A stretch of DNA of 5,125 nucleotides from an uncultured Synechococcus sp. (GTDB lineage Bacteria; Cyanobacteriota; Cyanobacteriia; PCC-6307; Cyanobiaceae), in the NCBI GenBank assembly GCA_913020095.1, contig CAJWAH010000108.1, positions 1 through 5,125 of the forward strand. Reading direction: 5' to 3'. Under the pieces are notes generated by a model that was given only the letters and a program-made list of their open reading frames with translations, made no database searches and was not told the origin of the DNA. The translations under genes were made by a program, and so were the position numbers. Positions 1-4,812 of this stretch are shown here, piece after piece; the first letter of the stretch is position 1, and each line of letters begins with the position of its first letter.

Positions 1-792
1 CAGTGCACGAGCACCCCTGATCCAGAGGCCAATTTTGCCCAGATTGAGGAGCTCATTGATCTGGCGGCCCGTCGCGGGGCTGAGCTGGTCGGCCTGCCCG
101 AAAACTTTGCCTTCTTAGGGGCTGAGCAGAAACGCCTCGAGCTGGCGCCAACCCTGGCCGAGCGGTGCAGCCGCTTTCTGGTCACGATGGCGCGCCGCTA
201 CCAAGTGGCGATTCTTGGCGGTGGTTTCCCGGTTCCAGCCGGAGAAGCCGCCACGTTCAACCGCTCCGAGCTGGTGAGCCGCGATGGTCAGGTGCTGGCC
301 ACCTACGACAAGATCCACCTCTTCGATGTGGATCTGCCCGACGGCAACACCTACACCGAATCAACCACGATCAGCGCTGGCAACGCGTTGCCGCCGGTGG
401 CAGAGCTTCCAGGGCTCTGCCGCGTTGGTCTCTCCATTTGCTACGACGTTCGCTTTCCCGAGCTCTACCGCCATTTGGCGGGAGCCGGTGCTGAGTTGTT
501 AATGGTGCCGGCCGCCTTTACGGCCTACACCGGCAAAGACCATTGGCAGGTGCTGCTGCAAGCCCGCGCCATCGAAAACACCAGCTACGTGCTGGCGCCG
601 GCGCAAACCGGGCTGCACTATGGGCGCCGACAGAGTCACGGCCATGCGCTGGTCATTGATCCCTGGGGCACCGTTCTCGCCGATGCAGGCGTGGGCCCTG
701 GTGTGGCCATCGCCCCGATCGACACCGACCACCTGCAGCGCATTCGCGCCCAGATGCCGAGCCTGCGTCACCGTCGCCCAGCCCTGTTCTGA
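1..792 (+). CDS. Carbon-nitrogen hydrolase, Nit1/Nit2 (deaminated glutathione amidase-like) class; 5' end missing
   Basis: Cytoplasmic amidase of the nitrilase superfamily. The frame is open from base 1 and gives 263 visible residues ending in TGA. It enters at a Q that fits the family's N-terminal AVQ strand, so only about 10-15 residues are missing. The catalytic triad is visible: Glu34 in GLPENF, Lys104 in YDKIHLFD and Cys147 in SICYDVRFPELYR, with the auxiliary Glu120 in NTYTEST. DKIHLFD and CYDVRFPELYR are typical of the Nit1/Nit2 branch. Known members hydrolyse deaminated glutathione or omega-amides such as alpha-ketoglutaramate; which substrate applies here cannot be read from sequence, and other omega-amidases remain possible. 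An ATG at 187 would delete the catalytic Glu and cannot be the true start. The gene is first in sight of a four-gene + strand run, 8 nt before the amidase. Family call is firm; substrate is inferred. Confidence 0.93.
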   Translation, partial: QCTSTPDPEANFAQIEELIDLAARRGAELVGLPENFAFLGAEQKRLELAPTLAERCSRFLVTMARRYQVAILGGGFPVPAGEAATFNRSELVSRDGQVLATYDKIHLFDVDLPDGNTYTESTTISAGNALPPVAELPGLCRVGLSICYDVRFPELYRHLAGAGAELLMVPAAFTAYTGKDHWQVLLQARAIENTSYVLAPAQTGLHYGRRQSHGHALVIDPWGTVLADAGVGPGVAIAPIDTDHLQRIRAQMPSLRHRRPALF

Positions 793-800
793 GCCCGCCC

Positions 801-1889
801 ATGTTTGAGGCTCGCCGTTGGGCTTCCAGCCTGATGGCGGGAGTTCTGGCTGCTCAGCTCATCCCCGTGCTGCCGGCCCGTGCCTTCAGCCGTCTTGCGG
901 CTTGGGCCATCACGGCCAAGGGTGAACTGCTGCTGCGCACCTCTCCAAACCTCGATCTCGACGCGTTTTTCAAAGACGGCGATAGCCGCTATGGCGATCG
1001 CATTTGGATTGATTTCCCTGGCAGCCCCCAGCGGGCGCGCAAGATCCCAGGCAAAGGGGCCGTTCGCGAAATTCGTGTGGGAATGCCCGAGCGCGGTGTG
1101 ACGCGCCTGGTGATTGAGTTCAAGCGTGGCGTTGAACTCGACCCCTCCAAGCTGCGGTTGGTGGGCCTCGACTGGGACAGCTGGCGCATGCGCTTCCCGC
1201 TCCAGGACGCCCGCTTTGTGGCCATGGGTGAAGGGGTGCTCGAGCGGGAGGTGGCCTTCCCCAGTGCCCCCACCAGGCCCGGTCGCTCTAGGGCCCCACT
1301 GCGAACCCTCACGGTGGCGAGCCTGCCGTGGGTTCGGCGCGGGGCCTACCGGGTGATGCTTGATCCCGGCCATGGGGGCAAAGACCCGGGCGCTATCGGC
1401 ATCGGTGGCACCCGTGAAAAAGATGTGGTGCTGGATGTTTCGCGTCAGGTGGCCGCTCACCTGCGCCGCAAAGGCGTGGTCGTGAAGATGACGCGCAGCG
1501 CTGACACCACAGTGGATTTGCCTCCCCGCGCCCGGCTATCGAACCGTTGGCGCCCTGATGCCTTCGTGAGCATCCACGCCAATGCGATCAGCATGCGGCG
1601 GCCGGAAGTGAACGGACTCGAGACGTTCTATTTCCAAAGCTTTCAGGGAAAAAAACTCTCCTCCTTGATTCATGACTCAATCCTGAGGACAGTCAGGCGC
1701 AAAGACCGAGGGGTCAAGGAGGCGCGGTTCTACGTGATCCGTCGCACCAACAGCCCAGCGAGCCTTGTGGAGCTCGGTTTCCTTACCGGAACCGCCGATG
1801 CTGCCGATCTGGCTGACCCCGCCCACCGCCGTCAGCTGGCACTGGCGATCGCCGTGGGAATCCTCAACTATCTGAGAGTGGCCGGATGA
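801..1889 (+). CDS. N-acetylmuramoyl-L-alanine amidase (Amidase_3) with AMIN-like N-terminal domain
   Basis: Zinc hydrolase that cuts the bond between N-acetylmuramic acid and L-alanine in peptidoglycan, in the periplasm, during septum splitting or wall turnover. The 362 residues start with a signal peptide: hydrophobic stretch at about residues 8-25, then PARA with likely cleavage after Ala28. Residues ~35-150 form a beta-rich AMIN-like region, which in this family targets the enzyme to the wall or division site. A linker follows, and the catalytic domain spans ~183-360. Zinc ligands are His191 (LDPGHGGKDPGA), Glu206 (TREKDV) and His259 (FVSIHAN); catalytic Glu324 lies in SLVELGFLTG. All key residues are present, so it should be active. 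The ATG lies 8 nt after the hydrolase stop with no clear Shine-Dalgarno, suggesting translational coupling. ATG at 834 is a weaker alternative because it would cut the signal peptide. The stop overlaps murI by 4 nt (ATGA). Confidence 0.96.
   Translation: MFEARRWASSLMAGVLAAQLIPVLPARAFSRLAAWAITAKGELLLRTSPNLDLDAFFKDGDSRYGDRIWIDFPGSPQRARKIPGKGAVREIRVGMPERGVTRLVIEFKRGVELDPSKLRLVGLDWDSWRMRFPLQDARFVAMGEGVLEREVAFPSAPTRPGRSRAPLRTLTVASLPWVRRGAYRVMLDPGHGGKDPGAIGIGGTREKDVVLDVSRQVAAHLRRKGVVVKMTRSADTTVDLPPRARLSNRWRPDAFVSIHANAISMRRPEVNGLETFYFQSFQGKKLSSLIHDSILRTVRRKDRGVKEARFYVIRRTNSPASLVELGFLTGTADAADLADPAHRRQLALAIAVGILNYLRVAG
994..1001. repeat. HIP1 octamer GCGATCGC
   Basis: A palindromic GCGATCGC copy inside the amidase gene. 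This octamer (highly iterated palindrome 1) is over-represented in many cyanobacterial genomes. It is coding sequence here and is listed as a lineage signal. Confidence 0.85.
1845..1852. repeat. HIP1 octamer in its extended form GGCGATCGCC
   Basis: A second HIP1 copy near the end of the amidase gene. The flanking bases extend it to the 10-bp palindrome GGCGATCGCC (1844-1853), the commonest extended form. Confidence 0.85.
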
Positions 1890-2764
1890 CCCTGAGCTCT
1901 TCTGCCGATGCCCTAAGCCTCTCGTTGCAGCGGGTGGCGACATCGGAGTTCACCGGCTTGCGGTCTCAGGCTTTGTTGGGCTTGTTCGATAGCGGGCTGG
2001 GGGGTCTCACCGTGTTGCGCCGCTTGTTGAGCCAGCGGCCAGGCCAGCGCTGCGTGTATGTGGGAGATACAGCTCGGGTTCCCTACGGCAGTCGCGATCG
2101 CGCTGAAATCCGCAGCATTGCCGCTGAGGTGGTGGGTTGGCTGCGTCAGCAGGGAGCTGAAGCCGTGGTGATGGCTTGCAACACCACCAATGCCCTGGCC
2201 CTCGATGTAGCCCAGTCCGAAGCCGGGGTGCCGGTGTTGGGTTTGATTGATGCGGTGGCCCGTCAGGTGCAGCAGCAGCGCATTGGCGTGCTCGCCACTG
2301 AAGCCACAGCCTCCAGCGGCGCTTATGGGCGCGCCCTGCAGGCGCAACGCCAAGGTCTAACCATCGTGGAGATGGGTTGCCCTGCCTTTGTGCCGGCTGT
2401 GGAGGCCCATCAGCTCGACACACCGGACTTGCGGCGAGCAGCTCAGCGCTATCTCGAACCCTTGCTGGATGCTCGCGTCGAGGCCATTGTTTTGGGCTGC
2501 AGCCACTACCCGCTGCTTGAGCCGATGCTGCGCGATCTGCTGCCAACCGGTGTTGAGCTGATTGATCCAGCCCATGCTCTGGTCGATCTCACCCTGTCGC
2601 TTTTCCCTGATCAACGGCAGCCCGCCACCGAGCCAGATCTCAGTGCCTGCCGCGTTGTGGCCACCGGTGATCCCGCTGAATTTGCTGCTGGATCAGCCCG
2701 CTGGTTGGGGCAGCGGCCACCGGTTGAGCAGATTTCTCTCCAGCCAGAGGGTCACGGCCACTAG
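1886..2764 (+). CDS. murI: Glutamate racemase
   Basis: Cofactor-independent cytoplasmic racemase converting L- to D-glutamate, which MurD adds to the peptidoglycan stem peptide. Family motifs appear in order: LGLFDSGLGGLTVL at residues 31-44 (Asp35, Ser36), VYVGDTARVPYGSR at 57-70, ACNTTNAL with catalytic Cys98, and VLGCSHYPLLEPML with the second catalytic Cys205 and His207. The length is 292 residues, slightly more than the usual ~260-280. The excess is an N-terminal tail of about 30 residues rich in Ser and Leu before the first conserved strand. I keep the ATG at 1886 because it overlaps the amidase stop as ATGA, a standard coupled arrangement. An internal GTG (1934) or TTG nearer the motif is possible. 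It sits between the amidase and the prenyl synthase in one transcription unit. Function is near certain; only the start is open. Confidence 0.96.
   Translation: MTLSSSADALSLSLQRVATSEFTGLRSQALLGLFDSGLGGLTVLRRLLSQRPGQRCVYVGDTARVPYGSRDRAEIRSIAAEVVGWLRQQGAEAVVMACNTTNALALDVAQSEAGVPVLGLIDAVARQVQQQRIGVLATEATASSGAYGRALQAQRQGLTIVEMGCPAFVPAVEAHQLDTPDLRRAAQRYLEPLLDARVEAIVLGCSHYPLLEPMLRDLLPTGVELIDPAHALVDLTLSLFPDQRQPATEPDLSACRVVATGDPAEFAAGSARWLGQRPPVEQISLQPEGHGH
2094..2101. repeat. HIP1 octamer GCGATCGC
   Basis: A third HIP1 copy, inside murI, within TCGCGATCGCGC. Three exact copies within about 1.1 kb are well above random expectation. Confidence 0.85.
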
Positions 2765-2787
2765 GATCAGCGCACTCAGGCGGAGCC

Positions 2788-3759
2788 ATGTCGACGGTTG
2801 CCCAGCTTCTTCAGCCCGTCGAGTCTGACCTCGAGCAGCTTCTCAGCGATTTGCGCGCCTTAATTGGCGCCGGTCATCCCATTCTTCAGGCGGCTGCTGA
2901 GCATCTCTTCAGCGCTGGCGGCAAGCGCTTACGTCCAGGAATTGTCTTGTTGCTGAGCCGGGCCCTGGATCCCGCTGGTGAGCTCAGCCTGCGCCACCGG
3001 CGCCTGGCCCAGATCACCGAGATGATCCACACGGCCTCGCTGGTTCACGACGATGTTGTGGATGAGGCCAATACCCGTCGCGGTGTGCCCACGGTTCACA
3101 GCCGCTTCAACAGCCGCGTGGCGGTGTTAGCCGGCGATTTCCTGTTCGCCCAATCCAGTTGGCATTTGGCCAATTTGGATGACCTTGAAGTGGTCAAGCT
3201 GCTCAGCCGCGTGATCATGGATTTGGCGGAAGGCGAGATTCGTCAGGGTCTGTTCCGCTACGACACCGGTCAAAGCCTCGAGACCTATCTCGAGAAGAGC
3301 TATTGGAAAACAGCGTCTTTGATCGCCAACAGCGCCAAAGCCGCTGGTGTGCTCTCAGAGCTCGATCGCGATCATCTCAACCAGCTGCACAGCTTTGGTC
3401 GTCAACTTGGTCTGGCTTTTCAGATCGTGGACGACATCCTCGACTTCACGGGCAGTGACGATCAGCTTGGGAAGCCAGCTGCTTCCGATATGGCGTCTGG
3501 AACCCTTACAGCCCCAGTGATTTATGCCATGGAGGAGCATCCCTCCTTGGCGGTGTTGATTGAGCGAGAGTTCAGCGAACCCGACGATCTCGATCAAGCT
3601 TTGGGCCTTGTGCGTCAGAGCCAGGGCATCCAGCGGGCGAGGGCCCTAGCTGAATCCATGGCCCGTGAATCCACCACCAATCTCAAGTTCCTGCCGGCCA
3701 GCGCCTCGCGTGATGCCTTGATGGAGCTCCCGGACTTTGTGCTGAGCCGGCTGTACTAA
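2788..3759 (+). CDS. sds: Polyprenyl (probably solanesyl) diphosphate synthase
   Basis: All-trans long-chain prenyltransferase that extends an allylic diphosphate with isopentenyl diphosphate. In cyanobacteria the ~C45 product becomes the plastoquinone-9 tail. The 323 residues have the full set of family motifs: GGKRLRP at 44-50, the first aspartate-rich motif DDVVDEANTRR from Asp88, the second (VDDILD, Asp215/216/219), and GKPAASD at 228-234. Length matches long-chain synthases. Residues 83-84, five and four positions before the first Asp, are the small Ala and Ser. In this family that allows long products and argues against an FPP/GGPP synthase of the CrtE type; the exact chain length remains inferred. 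The ATG is 23 nt after murI. An AGG at 2778-2780 has normal spacing, while GGAG at 2782-2785 is very close to the start. It is the last gene of the + run and converges with a small - strand gene, 7 nt between stops. Confidence 0.95.
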   Translation: MSTVAQLLQPVESDLEQLLSDLRALIGAGHPILQAAAEHLFSAGGKRLRPGIVLLLSRALDPAGELSLRHRRLAQITEMIHTASLVHDDVVDEANTRRGVPTVHSRFNSRVAVLAGDFLFAQSSWHLANLDDLEVVKLLSRVIMDLAEGEIRQGLFRYDTGQSLETYLEKSYWKTASLIANSAKAAGVLSELDRDHLNQLHSFGRQLGLAFQIVDDILDFTGSDDQLGKPAASDMASGTLTAPVIYAMEEHPSLAVLIEREFSEPDDLDQALGLVRQSQGIQRARALAESMARESTTNLKFLPASASRDALMELPDFVLSRLY

Positions 3760-3762
3760 ATC

Positions 3763-3788
3763 GCCCCTATTGCTGGCGGTAGCGGGGC
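3763..3788. other. GC-rich hairpin between convergent genes, possible weak terminator
   Basis: GCCCC (3763-3767) pairs with GGGGC (3784-3788). Inside it GCT (3772-3774) pairs with AGC (3781-3783) around a 6-nt loop, with a 4-nt TATT bulge on the left arm. It starts three bases after the prenyl synthase stop codon and covers the stop and last codons of the opposing gene. No T-run follows on the + strand, and only a short TTT follows on the - strand. A canonical intrinsic terminator is therefore not supported; partial termination or 3'-end protection is possible. Confidence 0.3.
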
Positions 3789-4036
3789 AGCTCATCGCCA
3801 ATGGTGAACAGTGGTTTGTTTTTTTTGAACCACAGCCAATCCCGCAAGGGAGGGGTTGTGGCCAGCTCCTGGCGGCTGAGTCCCAACTTCAATTTGTTGC
3901 TGGCTGATTCCAGCAAATCGAGCATCGCGTCTGCCGTTGGAGCTTTGGCGAGGGCTGTGTTCCAGCGTTTATCCCCTTCAATCCCGCGCACCAGGGCACT
4001 GATCTTTTGTGCTGCTGTGTAGCCGCTGAAATCCAA
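3767..4036 (-). CDS. Small hypothetical protein (89 aa), possibly Nif11-like helical
   Basis: I do not recognise this gene securely. It encodes a soluble protein of about 89 residues with no signal peptide or membrane segment. Residues ~8-60 look helical (KISALVRGIEGDKRW, TADAMLDLLESASNKL, LGLSRQEL), followed by a Trp/Lys-rich stretch, RDWLWFKKNKP at 65-75. The helix pattern, ending in a 'xLSxxEL' segment, faintly resembles Nif11-type domains common in picocyanobacteria, but this is a guess. The start used is TTG at 4036. The frame is open only ten codons further up to a stop at 4067-4069 and contains no ATG there; GTG for residue 16 is a shorter option. Support for a real gene is the protein-like composition and the tight convergent fit to the prenyl synthase (7 nt between stops). 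An A8 tract lies in codons 71-73. A 6-bp hairpin sits just upstream of the start. Confidence 0.68.
   Translation of the reverse strand: MDFSGYTAAQKISALVRGIEGDKRWNTALAKAPTADAMLDLLESASNKLKLGLSRQELATTPPLRDWLWFKKNKPLFTIGDELPRYRQQ
3811..3833. repeat. Short inverted repeat with homopolymer loop
   Basis: GTGGTT (3811-3816) and AACCAC (3828-3833) are perfect inverted arms around an 11-nt loop, TGTTTTTTTTG, holding an 8-base T-run. It lies inside the small - strand gene, where it reads as an A8 loop. No function is evident; it is listed because a long homopolymer in a hairpin loop is unusual in this GC-rich window. Confidence 0.45.
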
Positions 4037-4044
4037 CCAGCGTG

Positions 4045-4061
4045 TCCCAGGGATGCTGGGA
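4045..4061. repeat. 6-bp inverted repeat in the divergent spacer
   Basis: TCCCAG (4045-4050) pairs with CTGGGA (4056-4061) around the 5-nt loop GGATG. On the - strand it would fold in the leader, 8 nt before the TTG start of the 89-residue gene, where a ribosome binding site would be expected. It could lower initiation at that TTG, or mark a protein-binding palindrome. Neither is shown by the sequence. The surrounding spacer (4037-4154) has no convincing -35/-10 pair on either strand. Confidence 0.4.
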
Positions 4062-4097
4062 AGGTATCAGAAATTCTCTGGCCAGGAAGTGGAATTT

Positions 4098-4127
4098 ATG
4101 GTGATGAAGCATCCGATTGAAGGCTGA
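4098..4127 (+). other. Mini-ORF (9 codons plus stop) upstream of the 80-aa ORF
   Basis: ATG GTG ATG starts a nine-residue reading frame (MVMKHPIEG) ending in TGA. It is preceded by AGGAAG at 4084-4089, 8 nt from the ATG, which is a better initiation context than the downstream gene has. It is in the same frame as the 80-residue ORF beginning at 4155. It may be a leader peptide, a chance ORF, or the original N-terminus of the downstream gene separated by a stop codon. Too short to call as a gene on its own. Confidence 0.25.
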
Positions 4128-4135
4128 CCAGGATT

Positions 4136-4140
4136 AGGAG
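4136..4140 (+). promoter_or_regulatory. AGGAG Shine-Dalgarno-like site for the 80-aa ORF
   Basis: AGGAG lies 14 nt before the TTG at 4155, longer than the usual 5-10 nt. No ATG, GTG or TTG codon in this frame lies nearer to it. It supports translation starting at 4155 but the spacing is poor, so the start is uncertain; GTG at 4167 is even farther away. Confidence 0.35.
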
Positions 4141-4154
4141 AGCTAAGTCACCAG

Positions 4155-4397
4155 TTGGATCCGGTCGTGCCGACGCTTGCCCCCTCTTGCATCACGTTGA
4201 CGGATCAATGGGGGCACCCTCGCTTGATTTGCGAGCTGCCACCACAGATCAAGCCCGAAGAAATCAGCCGGCTTCACCACCAAATCCTGGTGCATTGTCA
4301 ACAGGAGCTGCAGCGACAAAGTGCAGCCCGTCCGCTGCATTTGTCCTGGCCGCAAGTGGTCAGCTTGCTGGAGCAGCGGATTGGTTGTCTGGTCTAA
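4155..4397 (+). CDS. Hypothetical small protein (80 aa)
   Basis: I do not recognise this product. It is 80 residues with no signal peptide or transmembrane helix. An N-terminal strand-like part (CITLTDQWGHPRLICELP, 12-29) is followed by a long amphipathic helix from 'KPEEISRLHHQ' to about residue 57 and a short C-terminal helix (SWPQVVSLLEQRIG, 64-77). It has four cysteines at 12, 26, 48 and 78. Composition and codon use look coding and resemble the neighbours. The start is TTG at 4155, with AGGAG 14 nt upstream; the frame is closed by a TGA at 4125-4127. The stop lies 3 nt from the stop of the next, opposing gene, a tight convergent fit that favours both being real. An overlapping 70-codon frame on the other strand (4143-4355) is less protein-like and was not called. 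Confidence 0.58.
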   Translation: MDPVVPTLAPSCITLTDQWGHPRLICELPPQIKPEEISRLHHQILVHCQQELQRQSAARPLHLSWPQVVSLLEQRIGCLV

Positions 4398-4400
4398 GAC

Positions 4401-4694
4401 TCAGGCCCTGTGGCGCTTATTTCGAATTGCCTGCTGAGGAAATAGAACGGCCCGACCCTCCTGTTGACAGGGGTATTGCAGAGTGCGCCAGCTGCCGCTG
4501 CGTGTACTGACTTCGACACCAATTGGGATTGGTTCTTGTTCTGTATGGCCATGATTCAGCCACCAGGAGGATGCATCACTCCAGGCGGAATCAAAGCTGT
4601 CGTAAACATCGTCCAGAACAGGATGGGGATCGCCGTTCAGGCTGGTTAAGCGATACAAGCGCTGGCTGTGCAGATTCAACAGGCCAGCCGACAT
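4401..4694 (-). CDS. Hypothetical Trp-rich small protein (97 aa)
   Basis: No function is recognised, but it looks like a small orphan protein of the picocyanobacterial type. Sequence blocks are RLYRLTSLNGDPHPVLDD (12-29), an acidic/aromatic helix YDSFDSAWSDASSWWLNHG (31-49), and a strand pair IGVEVSTRSGSWRTLQYP (58-75). The tail of about 20 residues is basic and ends RNKRHRA. The compact alpha/beta core has five tryptophans if the pair at 44-45 is counted with 38 and 69 and near neighbours are checked; four are certain. It has no signal peptide. I chose ATG at 4694, preceded by AGGAG two bases away. An upstream GTG at 4772 would add 26 residues, but that segment is AT-rich, unlike the core, and overlaps promoter-like sequence. 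It converges on the 80-residue ORF with 3 nt between stops. Confidence 0.72.
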   Translation of the reverse strand: MSAGLLNLHSQRLYRLTSLNGDPHPVLDDVYDSFDSAWSDASSWWLNHGHTEQEPIPIGVEVSTRSGSWRTLQYPCQQEGRAVLFPQQAIRNKRHRA

Positions 4695-4748
4695 CGCTCC
4701 TAACCAACTCTTATCACTATGGCTGATGTGTTGAAACTTTGACGGGCT

Positions 4749-4754
4749 TTTATA
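4749..4754 (-). promoter_or_regulatory. Putative -10 box (TATAAA) for the 97-aa gene
   Basis: Read on the - strand, TATAAA sits in an AT-rich spacer about 55 nt before the ATG at 4694, which would give a leader of roughly 45-50 nt. No good -35 lies at 16-18 nt; a TTGACG is present but only 9 nt upstream of the box. The whole stretch 4695-4812 is the most AT-rich part of the window, consistent with a promoter region. Weak evidence from one element. Confidence 0.3.
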
Positions 4755-4812
4755 ACTTCTTTGCGTCAACACGATATTTCATTGCGAATCAACAACTTTT
4801 CTGTTCCTAGGT

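Noticed and set aside
768..1460. Long - strand open frame (230 codons) opposite the hydrolase end and amidase
   Set aside because: It lies antisense to an amidase with signal peptide and full catalytic residues. Its product is low-complexity (Gly/His/Ala-rich) with no motif; a GC-rich antisense shadow.
2007..2546. Two long - strand frames opposite murI (146 and 179 codons)
   Set aside because: Both are antisense to a motif-complete glutamate racemase. Products are Arg/Pro/Ala/Gln-rich with no recognisable domain.
3363..3372. CGATCGCGAT palindrome-like run in the prenyl synthase gene
   Set aside because: It resembles HIP1 but is not the GCGATCGC octamer; explained by Asp/Arg codons.
4143..4355. 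- strand 70-codon frame opposite the 80-aa ORF
   Set aside because: Less protein-like, and it does not fit the tight convergent spacing seen for the + frame. I cannot exclude it fully.
4187..4510. + strand 107-codon frame overlapping the 80-aa ORF and the 97-aa gene
   Set aside because: It runs across two better genes on different strands. The product is Ala/Pro/Cys-rich without a motif.
4695..4772. 26-residue N-terminal extension of the 97-aa gene from a GTG start
   Set aside because: The segment is AT-rich, its translation is unlike the core, and it overlaps the putative promoter; ATG at 4694 with adjacent AGGAG is preferred.
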